In this document: positions 54,203-62,856 of the stretch, piece by piece
Position numbering within the stretch: the first letter of the stretch is position 1
How the letters are laid out: each line of letters opens with the position of its first letter
Assembly (NCBI RefSeq): GCF_018390515.1
Contig: NZ_JAHBBK010000009.1
Location: 1 to 64,000, forward strand
From: Mucilaginibacter sp. Bleaf8
GTDB taxonomy: Bacteria > Bacteroidota > Bacteroidia > Sphingobacteriales > Sphingobacteriaceae
Reading direction: 5' to 3'
DNA length: 64,000 nt
Notes under the pieces: generated by a model
Told to the model about the DNA's origin: nothing
The model's input: only the letters and a program-made list of their open reading frames with translations
Database searches by the model: none
Translations under genes and position numbers: made by a program

Positions 54203-54682
54203 ATGAATACAGAGCACCACGATAAATTTATGCGGATGGCCATTGCGCTATCTGAGCAGAACGTAGCACAAGGCTTAGGCGGTCCGTTTGGTGCCGTAAT
54301 TGTTAAAGACGGCGAAGTGATTGCAGCCAGCGGCAACAAGGTTGTGCCCAGCAACGACCCTACGGCCCATGCCGAGGTATCAACCATCCGGCTGGCGTGC
54401 CAGAAACTGGGCACCTTTAGTTTGGAAGGATGTGTAATTTACACCAGTTGTGAGCCTTGCCCTATGTGCCTGGGCGCTATTTACTGGGCACGCCTGGATA
54501 AAATTTATTATGCAAATACCAAAAGCGATGCAGCAGAGATTGGCTTTGACGACCAGTTTATTTACGAAGAATTGGACCGCCCGATGACCGAGCGAAAACT
54601 ACCAGTAGTGCAGTTATTAAGAGACGAGGCCCTGGGTGCGTTTAAAACCTGGGCTGATTCAACATCTAAAACGCATTATTGA
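54203..54682 (+). CDS. guaD: guanine deaminase, GuaD type
   Basis: A 159-residue zinc-dependent deaminase of the cytidine deaminase fold. The active site is NDPTAHAEV (Zn-ligand His and catalytic Glu) and TSCEPCPMCLGAIYWAR (two Zn-ligand Cys). The downstream stretch SDAAEIGFDDQFIYEE closely resembles B. subtilis GuaD, which distinguishes it from TadA. It converts guanine to xanthine. It lies between two strong terminators, so it needs its own promoter, overlapping the OmpH terminator, which I could not define. Confidence 0.9.
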   Translation: MNTEHHDKFMRMAIALSEQNVAQGLGGPFGAVIVKDGEVIAASGNKVVPSNDPTAHAEVSTIRLACQKLGTFSLEGCVIYTSCEPCPMCLGAIYWARLDKIYYANTKSDAAEIGFDDQFIYEELDRPMTERKLPVVQLLRDEALGAFKTWADSTSKTHY

Positions 54683-54704
54683 TTGAGCTAATAGTAGCAT
54701 ACTT

Positions 54705-54742
54705 AAAAGAAAAGACCAGCCCGTTGGCTGGTCTTTTCTTTT
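54705..54742. terminator. bidirectional terminator, guaD and secreted-protein gene
   Basis: A perfect 17-bp stem AAAAGAAAAGACCAGCC (54705-54721) with its complement at 54726-54742, loop CGTT. It ends both guaD and the convergent gene at 54747. Confidence 0.92.
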
Positions 54743-54746
54743 TTAC

Positions 54747-55337
54747 TCACCGTTTGTTTACTTCTGTTTTTACCAGGCTGATGTATTTCTGATCACATCC
54801 GGCAATCTGAACGTAGTAGTTCATGGAATTGCCCGTGTTTTGAATGGTAATTTGATTATCAGACCATAATCCGCTTATGCCAACCGGCTTTTTTACCGGG
54901 CGCTTCTCTTCATCCTCATCCCCTTCATATTCCGCCAACTCTATCCCCATAAAGGTCACGTACACCTCGCCTTTATTATCGCCTTTCTCCAGCTTAACCT
55001 TGCCTTTGTAAACTTTACTGTTCATATGAAAAGTATAAGCGTATGCCCCATTCAGCTTCCTGATCTGCACGCTCAAATCACAGGCTTTTGTTTCACCATC
55101 GGCTGGAGCTGCTTTGTAGGTACCGGCTATTTCAGGCATTGTTTGTTCAGCCTGAATTACCAATTCGTGTATAGGTATCAAGGCTTCTCTGCATGGCGTT
55201 AAAAAAGACGTGCTTCTATTCGCCAATGTGTGTTCCTTATAAAGGGCATCATTCGCTTGTGCTGCAATACTTGTTATCCATATTGCTAATAGCATTATCC
55301 CCTTGAAAGAGTAGTAAAACCTATTTTTGATGTACAT
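54747..55337 (-). CDS. secreted protein of unknown function
   Basis: A 196-residue protein that I do not recognise. A signal peptide (hydrophobic LLAIWITSIAAQA, cleavage about residue 28) precedes a probably beta-rich domain with four cysteines spread over the mature part (TPCREAL, KACDLSV, AGCDQKY region), possibly forming disulfides. An acidic linker EYEGDEDEEKRPVKK lies in the middle. No catalytic motif. Single gene with a shared terminator; the start was chosen as the only one giving a signal peptide. Confidence 0.65.
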   Translation of the reverse strand: MYIKNRFYYSFKGIMLLAIWITSIAAQANDALYKEHTLANRSTSFLTPCREALIPIHELVIQAEQTMPEIAGTYKAAPADGETKACDLSVQIRKLNGAYAYTFHMNSKVYKGKVKLEKGDNKGEVYVTFMGIELAEYEGDEDEEKRPVKKPVGISGLWSDNQITIQNTGNSMNYYVQIAGCDQKYISLVKTEVNKR

Positions 55338-55400
55338 AAATCTCAGTTAGAATTAGTCAGGCTCACTACCTTAATCCTATTTACAATATTCCAAAAACGC

Positions 55401-55676
55401 TTATCTGTCTGAATGGCCCAAACTTTTGTCAGGGTTCACTACATCGCGAACCAACTGTTTTAGTTCTTTGACTTCGGGAAACCGGCCGGCTTGCTTGCGG
55501 TTGAATATCTCCTGCCCGTTTACCCGGACAATGTAACTACCGCTTACTTCACTGGGCTGCAGCAGTACGCCATGTAAATCTTCGGTAAAGGTAGTGAGCA
55601 GTTCTTGCGCCATGTAAGCGGCACGCAGCATCCAGCCGCATTTAGGGCAATACTCAATGCTGATAGTCGCCTTCAT
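55401..55676 (-). CDS. SelT/SelW/SelH (Rdx) selenoprotein-W-like protein
   Basis: A 91-residue thioredoxin-like protein with the redox motif CPKC at residues 10-13 after the strand SIEY, and the typical ending GSYIVRVNGQEIFNRKQAGRFPEVKELKQLVRD (FPEVKELKQLVRD is diagnostic). The family's Sec position is Cys here. Its ATG shares one base with the stop of the S4 gene (TAATG), so the two are translationally coupled. Confidence 0.88.
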   Translation of the reverse strand: MKATISIEYCPKCGWMLRAAYMAQELLTTFTEDLHGVLLQPSEVSGSYIVRVNGQEIFNRKQAGRFPEVKELKQLVRDVVNPDKSLGHSDR

Positions 55677-56089
55677 TATTCCTCTTCAGGATTAGGTGCG
55701 GTAAAAAAGCCACCCTGCAGGTCGTCAATCTCCCGCCGGTCGCGCTTAGTGGGGCGCCCGGTGCCCCGGTCGCGACGTAGTACCGGCGAATGAAACATCG
55801 ATTTAAATGAGGTGGTTTGTTCAACCGGTGTCTGATCTTCGTAGAAGTTCACGGCGGTTTTGGCATCTACCCGGTTTTCCAGCAAACCGGTTACTTTTAC
55901 CACCTTGCGTTCCAATCCTTTAGATACATGGTATACCTCCCCAATCTTCACTTCATGGGATGCCTTTATGTTTTGCCCATTCACTTTAACACGCCCCGCC
56001 TTACAGGCATCGGCCGCCATAGTACGGGTTTTGAAAATGCGGATGGCCCACAAATATTTATCTATTCTTAGTTTTTCTTTTTCTGGCAT
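55676..56089 (-). CDS. S4-domain RNA-binding protein (Hsp15/HslR-like)
   Basis: A 137-residue protein with an N-terminal S4 domain, LRIDKYLWAIRIFKTRTMA followed by AGRVKVNGQNIKASHEVKIG, and a basic C-terminal tail (RRDRGTGRPTKRDRREIDD). Hsp15 relatives bind stalled 50S subunits with peptidyl-tRNA. In one unit with the SelW-like gene. Confidence 0.88.
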   Translation of the reverse strand: MPEKEKLRIDKYLWAIRIFKTRTMAADACKAGRVKVNGQNIKASHEVKIGEVYHVSKGLERKVVKVTGLLENRVDAKTAVNFYEDQTPVEQTTSFKSMFHSPVLRRDRGTGRPTKRDRREIDDLQGGFFTAPNPEEE

Positions 56090-56189
56090 GTACTTAACAA
56101 TATTTATAATTGGCTTACTTCACAACACCTGTTTACAGCAGGTTGTGTGACCCTGGTAAGCTAAAGCTGCAAATTTCCCTAAAAATCCC

Positions 56190-56197
56190 TTAATTTG
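56190..56197 (+). promoter_or_regulatory. -7-like element of dapD
   Basis: TTAATTTG, one mismatch to TAnnTTTG, 17 bp before the dapD ATG. No -33 box found. Confidence 0.3.
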
Positions 56198-56213
56198 CGA
56201 AAAATTTAAACTA

Positions 56214-57032
56214 ATGCCCGCTACTTTAAAAAAGCTGATCGAAGATGCCTGGGACGACCGGGACTTATTAAACAGTAATGAGTACGTTACTGCTATAGAA
56301 ACTGTAATTGACCGCCTGGACAAAGGTGAAATGCGTGTTGCCGAAGTAATTGCCGGCCGCTGGCACGTAAACGACTGGATTAAGAAAGCCGTTATACTGT
56401 ACTTCCCTATCATGCAAATGGAAGAGATCAAAGTTGGTCCGTTTGTATTTCATGATAAAATGAAACTTAAAACCGATTACCGCAAAGCTGGTGTACGCGT
56501 AGTACCTCACGGTATTGCCCGCTATGGTGCTTTCCTGGCTAAAGGTGTAATCATGATGCCATCTTACGTAAACATTGGTGCTTATGTAGACGAAGGTACT
56601 ATGGTGGATACCTGGGCTACGGTAGGTTCATGTGCGCAGGTAGGTAAAAACTGCCACTTGAGTGGCGGTGTTGGTATTGGTGGTGTATTAGAGCCTGTAC
56701 AAGCCGCTCCTGTTATCATCGAAGATAACTGTTTCCTGGGTTCGCGCGCTATAGTCGTAGAAGGCGTGCACGTAGAAGCCGAAGCGGTATTGGGTGCCAA
56801 CGTGGTATTAACTGCTTCAACCAAAATTATTGATGTAACCGGCGAAACCCCGGTTGAATATAAAGGCCGCGTACCTGCCCGTTCAGTAGTAATTCCTGGT
56901 TCTTACACCAAAAAATTTGCTGCCGGCGAGTACCAGGTACCTTGCGCGCTGATTATTGGTAAACGTAAAGAATCAACCGATAAAAAAACATCATTAAATA
57001 GTGCACTGCGCGATCATAACGTAGCGGTGTAA
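56214..57032 (+). CDS. dapD: tetrahydropyridine-2,6-dicarboxylate N-succinyltransferase
   Basis: A 272-residue hexapeptide-repeat acyltransferase of the lysine/diaminopimelate pathway, supplying the meso-DAP of peptidoglycan. RWHVNDWIKKAVILYFP and the left-handed beta-helix repeats (YVNIGAYVDEGTMVDTWATVG, shown as YVNIGAYVDEGTMVDTWATV; GVLEPVQAAPVIIEDNCFLG) identify it. Length matches the family. Followed by a repeat element (57053-57130), not by another pathway gene. Confidence 0.97.
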   Translation: MPATLKKLIEDAWDDRDLLNSNEYVTAIETVIDRLDKGEMRVAEVIAGRWHVNDWIKKAVILYFPIMQMEEIKVGPFVFHDKMKLKTDYRKAGVRVVPHGIARYGAFLAKGVIMMPSYVNIGAYVDEGTMVDTWATVGSCAQVGKNCHLSGGVGIGGVLEPVQAAPVIIEDNCFLGSRAIVVEGVHVEAEAVLGANVVLTASTKIIDVTGETPVEYKGRVPARSVVIPGSYTKKFAAGEYQVPCALIIGKRKESTDKKTSLNSALRDHNVAV

Positions 57033-57052
57033 TTTAATGCGATATTATACTT

Positions 57053-57130
57053 CGTGATTGCGAGGTACAAAGCACCCTGGGTAGTTGTTAAAACTTCAGC
57101 TCGGAGATTGCTTCGTACCTCGCAATGACG
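57053..57130. repeat. REP-like palindromic element
   Basis: CGTGATTGCGAGGTACAAAGCA (two parts: CGTGATTGCGAGG, TACAAAGCA; 57053-57074) and TGCTTCGTACCTCGCAATGACG (57109-57130) form a 22-bp inverted repeat with two mismatches around 34 bp. The pattern resembles the dispersed palindromes (ATTGCGAGG...CCTCGCAAT) common in many genomes. It fills the gap between dapD and the glycosyltransferase gene and may also end dapD transcription. Confidence 0.7.
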
Positions 57131-57152
57131 TTTTGGAGTAAGACTGGATAAA

Positions 57153-58280
57153 ATGAAAATAGGATACGATGCCAAACGTGCTTTCCTGAACAATACCGGG
57201 CTGGGTAATTACAGCCGGTGGCTCATCAAAGTGATGGCAACATACTATCCTGAACATCGCTATTACCTTTATACACCTCAAATTAAACCAAATAGCCGCC
57301 TCGATTTTTTGGCACGGTTCAAGAACCTACAAAGTATTGTACCTTCCTCTAAACTGCTCAGCTCCTGGTGGCGAAGCAGCGGGATAGTCAAGGACTTGAA
57401 GCGGGATGAGATAGAGCTATATCATGGTCTCAGTCATGAACTCCCTTTCGGCATACGTAAAAGTGGCAGTAAAGCTGTGCTTACCGTACATGATTTGATC
57501 TTCCTCCGCTTCCCGCAATATTATAGCTGGTTCAACCGAAAGATATACACTGCGAAACTGCGGTATGCCTGCAAGGCGGCCAACAGTATAATCGCTATCA
57601 GCCAGCGCACTAAAGATGACCTGGTGGAACTATTGCACGTAAGCCCAACCAAAATAGAGGTGATTTATCAGGGTTGCGATCCTGCTTTCAGCCTGCACCA
57701 GCACGAGGCCCATAAAAAGTCGATCAGCAAAAAATATAACTTACCCAAAAAGTTCCTGCTTTGCGTAGGTACTATTGAGGAACGGAAAAACCTGTTGGTA
57801 CTGGTTAAAGCTTTACTGCATACACGCATCAGCATGCCGCTGGTAGTAGTGGGCAAACCTACACCCTACCTGGAAAAAGTGAAAGCATTTATTGATGCCA
57901 ACCAGTTAACCAGCCGGGTGCAATTTTACCACGAAGTAAGTTTTGCCGAATTACCCACACTATACCAACTGGCAACCGCATTCGTTTACCCATCCAGGTA
58001 CGAAGGTTTTGGCATACCGGTATTGGAAGCATTAAAATCCGGCGTACCGGTGATTGCTGCCAGCGGCTCTTGTTTGGAAGAGGCCGGAGGGCCGGACGGC
58101 CTATATTTTAGTCCCGACGATGAACAGGAATTGGCTAAGAAAATAAACCAGTTGTGGAGCAGCCCGCCACTGAGGCAGCAGATGATTATCAAGGGTTTTG
58201 AATATGGCCATAATTTTGATGATGAAAAACTGGCCGGGCAATTAATGGACTTATATCAAAAAACGATTACCCATGCTTAA
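57153..58280 (+). CDS. glycosyltransferase family 4 (GT1-like) enzyme
   Basis: A 375-residue GT-B fold enzyme. The start MKIGYDAKRAFLNNTGLGNY is the usual N-terminal Rossmann strand with acceptor loop. Later come KFLLCVGTIEERKNL (the donor-domain first strand) and YPSRYEGFGIPVLEALKSG with the E-x7-E motif. Retaining glycosyl transfer from a nucleotide sugar; acceptor unknown. It overlaps the YrdC-domain gene by 8 bp, which is an accidental-looking pairing of envelope and translation genes. Confidence 0.9.
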   Translation: MKIGYDAKRAFLNNTGLGNYSRWLIKVMATYYPEHRYYLYTPQIKPNSRLDFLARFKNLQSIVPSSKLLSSWWRSSGIVKDLKRDEIELYHGLSHELPFGIRKSGSKAVLTVHDLIFLRFPQYYSWFNRKIYTAKLRYACKAANSIIAISQRTKDDLVELLHVSPTKIEVIYQGCDPAFSLHQHEAHKKSISKKYNLPKKFLLCVGTIEERKNLLVLVKALLHTRISMPLVVVGKPTPYLEKVKAFIDANQLTSRVQFYHEVSFAELPTLYQLATAFVYPSRYEGFGIPVLEALKSGVPVIAASGSCLEEAGGPDGLYFSPDDEQELAKKINQLWSSPPLRQQMIIKGFEYGHNFDDEKLAGQLMDLYQKTITHA

Positions 58281-58839
58281 AGACGAAGTAAACAAAGCGT
58301 TGGAGATTATACAGCAAGGCGGCATTATCCTCTACCCCACTGATACCATATGGGGCATTGGCTGTGACGCCTCTAATACCGAAGCTGTAAAAAAAATATA
58401 TCAACTCAAGCAGCGCGATGAAGCCAAGAGCATGATTATACTGCTTGATACCGAAAACAAACTGGAAAGCTACGTGCAGGATGTTCCGGCCATTGCATAT
58501 GATCTGATCGAGTTTGCCGAAAACCCGCTAACACTGGTGATGCCCCAGGCAAAAAACATCTCGTCCGCGCTAATCAATACCGATGGCAGCATCGGCATCC
58601 GCGTAAGCAAGCATCCATTTTGCCAGCAGTTGATACAGCGTTTGCGCAAACCGCTGGTATCCACCTCGGCCAACATCAGCGGGCAGCCTTCGCCGCAAAA
58701 CTTTTCGGAAATTGCTGAAGAGATCATTGCCGGTGTGGATTACGTAGTTGATATCGACCAGCATGATATGACCCGGAAAAAGCCGTCTACCATTATGCGG
58801 TTAGAGCCAAGCGGCCGTTTTGAATTTATCCGTCGTTAA
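58273..58839 (+). CDS. threonylcarbamoyl-AMP synthase (Sua5/YciO/YrdC family)
   Basis: A 188-residue YrdC-domain protein: GIILYPTDTIWGIGCDA near the start, KQRDEAKSMIILLD, and STSANISGQPSP near the end. Makes threonylcarbamoyl-AMP for the t6A37 modification of tRNA. No C-terminal Sua5 domain, so TsaC-type length. The neighbour downstream is the CCA-adding enzyme, also tRNA-related. Confidence 0.9.
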   Translation: MLKDEVNKALEIIQQGGIILYPTDTIWGIGCDASNTEAVKKIYQLKQRDEAKSMIILLDTENKLESYVQDVPAIAYDLIEFAENPLTLVMPQAKNISSALINTDGSIGIRVSKHPFCQQLIQRLRKPLVSTSANISGQPSPQNFSEIAEEIIAGVDYVVDIDQHDMTRKKPSTIMRLEPSGRFEFIRR

Positions 58840-58854
58840 TTTTGGTATTATAGC

Positions 58855-58862
58855 TACCTTTG
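58855..58862 (+). promoter_or_regulatory. -7 element of the CCA-adding enzyme gene
   Basis: TACCTTTG, exact -7 consensus, about 40 bp before the ATG at 58903. A TTA at 58836-58838 is the closest -33 candidate (spacer 16, short). Confidence 0.45.
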
Positions 58863-58902
58863 CGCCCTTATTCAACCTGCTTACAGTTTGAACTTAAAAT
58901 CA

Positions 58903-60315
58903 ATGGAAAACCACCTGCAACACCCTATATTTCCGGTTGTATCTAAACTGGCAGCCGAACTTAATGTACAGGCATTTGCTATAGGCGGTTTTGTGCGCGA
59001 TATTTTTTTAAAGCGCCCATCAAAAGATATTGATATTGTGGTGGTCGGTAACGGTATTGCCTTTGCTGAGGCCGTGGCAAAAAAGCTGCAGGTCAAGGTT
59101 TCGGTTTTTAAAAACTTTGGTACAGCCATGTTACGCTACCGCGATGCCGAAATTGAGTTTGTGGGTGCACGTAAAGAATCCTACCGGTCAGATTCACGCA
59201 AACCCATTGTGGAAAACGGCACGCTGGAAGACGACCAAAAACGCCGTGACTTTACCATCAACGCCCTCGCGATAGCCCTGCACCCCGACCAGTACGGGCA
59301 ACTTATCGACCCGTTCGATGGCATGGCAGATATGGACCATAAACTGATTCGTACGCCATTAAATCCGGAAGAAACTTTTTCTGACGACCCCTTGCGCATG
59401 ATGCGGGCCATCCGCTTTGCAACCCAGCTTAATTTTGTGATAGACGATACCGCCATCCAGGCCATTAAGCTGAATAAAGAGCGAATCCGCATTGTTTCTA
59501 TGGAGCGTATTGCAGATGAGTTGAACAAGATCATTTTAGCGCCGCTGCCTTCCATCGGCTTCAAATACCTGTTTGATACCGGCATGCTGCAACTGATATT
59601 TCCGCAGATGGCTGCCTTATATGGTGTAGATTACGTAAACGGACGTGGGCACAAGGATAATTTTTACCACACCTTGCAGGTGCTGGATAATATAACCACT
59701 ACAACCGGCGACCTGTGGCTGCGCTGGGCTGCCATATTACATGATATTGCCAAACCTGCTACCAAGCGTTATGAACCCGGCCACGGCTGGACCTTTCATG
59801 GCCACGAAGACCGCGGTGCACGCATGGTACCTAAAATATTTGCACAACTTAAGCTGCCGCTCAATGAGCACATGAAGTTTGTGCAAAAGCTGGTTCAACT
59901 CCATATGCGCCCTATTGTACTAACGCAGGAAATTGTGACCGACTCGGCCGTGCGCCGTCTGTTATTTGAGGCAGGTGATGACATAGAAAGCCTCATGCTG
60001 TTATGCAAAGCAGACATCACCACCAAAAATGAGTACAAGATTAAAAAGTATCGCCAGAATTTTGAGCTGGTTCAGCAAAAATTAAAAGATGTTGAAGAGC
60101 GCGACCGTATCCGCAACTGGCAGCCGCCCGTTACCGGAACGGATATTATGCGTATTTTTGGTTTAAAAGAGGGCCGTGAGGTTGGAATTATCAAAAACCA
60201 GATACGCGAAGCGATACTGGAAGGCGAAATTCCGAACACTTACGAGGCTGCCCTTCAATATACAATAGCCAAAGGAGAAGAAATTGGCTTAAAAGTTGTG
60301 GCAAACACAAATTAA
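58903..60315 (+). CDS. CCA tRNA nucleotidyltransferase with HD domain
   Basis: A 470-residue tRNA 3'-end maturation enzyme. FAIGGFVRDIFLKRPSKDID (poly A polymerase head: GG...R and DID metal ligands), RRDFTINALAI, DDPLRMMRAIRFATQLNF, then an HD phosphohydrolase domain (WAAILHDIAKPAT, FHGHEDRGARM). I used the ATG at 58903; the in-frame TTG at 58888 adds five residues without a signal. Confidence 0.93.
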   Translation: MENHLQHPIFPVVSKLAAELNVQAFAIGGFVRDIFLKRPSKDIDIVVVGNGIAFAEAVAKKLQVKVSVFKNFGTAMLRYRDAEIEFVGARKESYRSDSRKPIVENGTLEDDQKRRDFTINALAIALHPDQYGQLIDPFDGMADMDHKLIRTPLNPEETFSDDPLRMMRAIRFATQLNFVIDDTAIQAIKLNKERIRIVSMERIADELNKIILAPLPSIGFKYLFDTGMLQLIFPQMAALYGVDYVNGRGHKDNFYHTLQVLDNITTTTGDLWLRWAAILHDIAKPATKRYEPGHGWTFHGHEDRGARMVPKIFAQLKLPLNEHMKFVQKLVQLHMRPIVLTQEIVTDSAVRRLLFEAGDDIESLMLLCKADITTKNEYKIKKYRQNFELVQQKLKDVEERDRIRNWQPPVTGTDIMRIFGLKEGREVGIIKNQIREAILEGEIPNTYEAALQYTIAKGEEIGLKVVANTN

Positions 60316-60357
60316 ATTTCAAACCGTATTTTTAACTATTAAAATCAACCTATACAA

Positions 60358-61008
60358 ATGGCCATCTACAGGTTCAGAGTTACTTTTGAGGATTACGATG
60401 ATGTAGTAAGGGAAGTTGATGTGAAGTCAACGCAAACCTTTGCTGATTTACATCTGGCTATTCATCAATCCATAGGCTATAACCCTGATTATTCTTCTTC
60501 TTTCTATATCAGCAACGATCAATGGACCAAGGGCGAGGAAATTGCTTATAAGCCAAGCCAGCGCAAAATTGACCGCGGCGTTGCACTGATGGAGAATTCC
60601 AAACTGAGCAACTTTATTGACGATCCGCACCAAAAGTTTTACTATACCTCTAACTTTGACCGCCCGTTTGACTTTCATGTTGAATTGGTGAAAATTTTGG
60701 ACGATGCACCGGGCGTGGTATACCCAACCACCTCCAAAACCGTAGGTGAAGCGCCTAAACAATTTGGTAACGTATATAACCCGACAGTAGTTCCGCCAAC
60801 CAATGAGGACTTCGATTTCCTGAATGAAATGGAGTATACCCCTGAGGATACGGAAGACTTTGAAGAAGTACCAGGATCGGGTGCAGCTGCAACTGATGAG
60901 GAAGAGAGCCACGAGGAAGAAGACGAGTTTGGCAATGAGTTTTCTGATAACGAAGGTTTTGAAGATGAAGACAATGGCCGTCGTACCGGCCGTGATGAAG
61001 ATTATTAA
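60358..61008 (+). CDS. pRiA4b ORF-3-like domain protein with acidic tail
   Basis: A 216-residue cytoplasmic protein. Residues about 1-125 (IYRFRVTFEDYDDVVREVDV, FADLHLAIHQSIGYN, SFYISNDQW, KFYYTSNFDRPFDFHVELV) match the pRiA4b ORF-3-like/IS1096-passenger domain, whose function is unknown. The C-terminal 60 residues are highly acidic (many E/D runs) and look disordered. The family's old link with insertion sequences does not apply here: no transposase or terminal repeat is near. A 19-bp terminator hairpin follows. Confidence 0.85.
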   Translation: MAIYRFRVTFEDYDDVVREVDVKSTQTFADLHLAIHQSIGYNPDYSSSFYISNDQWTKGEEIAYKPSQRKIDRGVALMENSKLSNFIDDPHQKFYYTSNFDRPFDFHVELVKILDDAPGVVYPTTSKTVGEAPKQFGNVYNPTVVPPTNEDFDFLNEMEYTPEDTEDFEEVPGSGAAATDEEESHEEEDEFGNEFSDNEGFEDEDNGRRTGRDEDY

Positions 61009-61028
61009 TCTGACACTTAAATAAACAC

Positions 61029-61082
61029 AAATGGTTCATGGTTGTGGGGTAAAGATTACGCCATAGCCATGAACCATTTTTT
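61029..61082 (+). terminator. terminator directly in front of miaA
   Basis: AAATGGTTCATGGTTGTGG (61029-61047) pairs over its full 19 positions (with G-U pairs) with CCATAGCCATGAACCATTT (61061-61079), followed by TTT. The T-run ends only a few bases before the miaA ATG. Confidence 0.85.
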
Positions 61083-61085
61083 ATA

Positions 61086-62000
61086 ATGAAACATTTAGTT
61101 GTTATAGCCGGACCAACAGCCATCGGTAAAACTGCCGCAGCTATCGTATTAGCCCAACATTACCAAACGGAAATCATTTCGGCCGACTCACGGCAGTTTT
61201 TCCGTGAAATGTCTATCGGTACGGCTAAGCCCTCTCCCGCGGAACTGGCTGTTGTGAAACATCATTTTATTGATTCGCACTCCATTCAGGAACTGGTTAG
61301 CGTAGGTGATTTTGAAAGGCAGGGATTGGAACTGCTGAACGAATTATATCAAAAGCATGATGTGGTCATTATGGCCGGAGGCTCGGGCCTGTACATTAAA
61401 GCTATATGCGAAGGCTTTGACGACCTACCTACTGCCGAGCCCGGCATACGGGAAAAATTAAATGCACAACTTACCGAACATGGCATTGGTTATCTACAAG
61501 AGCAACTGAAAGCGGCTGATCCTATTTATTTTGAGCAGGTAGATCAACACAACCCGCAGCGGCTTATTCGTGCGCTGGAAGTTTTTGAGAGTACCGGAAA
61601 GCCTTATTCATCTTACCGCAAAGGCAGCCAGCAGCAGCGACCGTTTAATATCATCAAAATTGGATTAGACATACCTCGCGAACAACTTTATGAGCGTATA
61701 AACCATCGTGTGGATATGATGGTAGCACAGGGGCTTTTGGATGAGGTCAAAAGCCTGCTCTCCCATCGCCACCTGAACGCACTTAATACGGTTGGCTATT
61801 CTGAAATATTTGATTATTTAGATGGAAAAATCGACCTGAATGAAGCCATTGAAACGATTAAACAGAACACCAGGCGCTTTGCCAAAAGGCAACTCACCTG
61901 GTTCCGAAAAGATACCGGCATACAATGGTTCCAACCTGCCGATATTGAGGGCATGCTGGCTTACATAGATACTAAGCTTGCTGAACAGCCAGCTTTTTGA
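61086..62000 (+). CDS. miaA: tRNA dimethylallyltransferase
   Basis: A 304-residue enzyme that transfers a dimethylallyl group to A37 of UNN-decoding tRNAs. VVIAGPTAIGKTAAAIVL holds the P-loop, then IISADSRQFFREMSIGTAKP (dimethylallyl/tRNA binding), DQHNPQRLIRALEVFESTGKPYS and KQNTRRFAKRQLTWFRKD. The 3' end overlaps the 3' end of the rfbD-type gene on the other strand by 29 bp. A terminator hairpin ends 3 bp before the start codon, so no space remains for a promoter or normal ribosome site. Confidence 0.96.
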   Translation: MKHLVVIAGPTAIGKTAAAIVLAQHYQTEIISADSRQFFREMSIGTAKPSPAELAVVKHHFIDSHSIQELVSVGDFERQGLELLNELYQKHDVVIMAGGSGLYIKAICEGFDDLPTAEPGIREKLNAQLTEHGIGYLQEQLKAADPIYFEQVDQHNPQRLIRALEVFESTGKPYSSYRKGSQQQRPFNIIKIGLDIPREQLYERINHRVDMMVAQGLLDEVKSLLSHRHLNALNTVGYSEIFDYLDGKIDLNEAIETIKQNTRRFAKRQLTWFRKDTGIQWFQPADIEGMLAYIDTKLAEQPAF

Positions 62001-62832
62001 TACACAGCTCCAGACTGTCGCGCCAGTAAGGTATCTCGATGCTAAAGTTTTGCTTGATCTTAGCCTTATCCATTACTGAATACGCCGGACGGGTTGCTTT
62101 GGTTACATATTCAGCTGTACGCACCGGATACATCCTGATGGATGTATGCGAAATATCAAACACGGCCTTGGCAAAATCATACCAGGAGGTTACCCCTTCG
62201 TTACTGAAATGATAAATACCATATTGGCCTTTATCGCCGGCAATCATAGCAAAAATACTTTTCGCCAGATCAATGGCATAAGTAGGCGTTCCTACCTGAT
62301 CAGCAATAATCTTGAGTTCTTCTTTTTCCCTGCCTAAGCGCAGCATAGTTTTTACAAAGTTGTTCCCATACTCTGAATATAGCCAGCTGGTGCGGATGAT
62401 ATAATGTGCTGGCAGGGCTTCGGCAATAGCCAGCTCACCCTCCAGTTTGGTTAGCCCGTACACATTAATTGGATTGGTTTGATCAGCTTCACTTAACGGA
62501 TGAGGTGAGTTTCCCTCAAATACAAAGTCGGTTGATACATGGATGAGCACAGTGTTGTGCTTTTTACATGCAGTGGCCAGGTTGGCAGCACCGTCTTTGT
62601 TCACCCGGCGTGCCTCTTCCGTTTCGTCCTCGGCCTTATCAACAGCCGTGTAGGCAGCACAGTTGATACAGTATGCAGGTTGTTGTTCTGCAAAAATCGA
62701 CTCAAGCGCGTCAGCTTCCGAAACTGTGGTTCCGGGGAAAAAACTAACATCCTTAATATGCTGCTCAGCAACCACTTGCTTTAAACACTGTGCCAACTGG
62801 CCTGATGAGCCGAAAACGATAACTCTTTGCAT
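61972..62832 (-). CDS. rfbD: dTDP-4-dehydrorhamnose reductase-type NAD(P) sugar reductase
   Basis: A 286-residue extended short-chain dehydrogenase. VIVFGSSGQLAQCLKQVV (nucleotide-binding GxxGQLG-type loop), CINCAAYTAVDKAEDE, STDFVFEGNSPHPLSE and the catalytic YGLTK (NPINVYGLTKLEGE), then RTSWLYSEYGNNFVKTML. Last step of dTDP-L-rhamnose synthesis. Other rml genes are not visible in the window. It is 24 bp downstream of the gmhA gene in the same direction. Confidence 0.88.
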   Translation of the reverse strand: MQRVIVFGSSGQLAQCLKQVVAEQHIKDVSFFPGTTVSEADALESIFAEQQPAYCINCAAYTAVDKAEDETEEARRVNKDGAANLATACKKHNTVLIHVSTDFVFEGNSPHPLSEADQTNPINVYGLTKLEGELAIAEALPAHYIIRTSWLYSEYGNNFVKTMLRLGREKEELKIIADQVGTPTYAIDLAKSIFAMIAGDKGQYGIYHFSNEGVTSWYDFAKAVFDISHTSIRMYPVRTAEYVTKATRPAYSVMDKAKIKQNFSIEIPYWRDSLELCIKKLAVQQA

Positions 62833-62856
62833 ACAATCAGAAAGGTAAAATAAAGA

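Noticed and set aside
60358..61008. Reading the pRiA4b ORF-3-like gene as part of an insertion sequence
   Set aside because: The family name refers to IS1096 passengers, but no transposase, terminal repeats or target duplication is visible around it.
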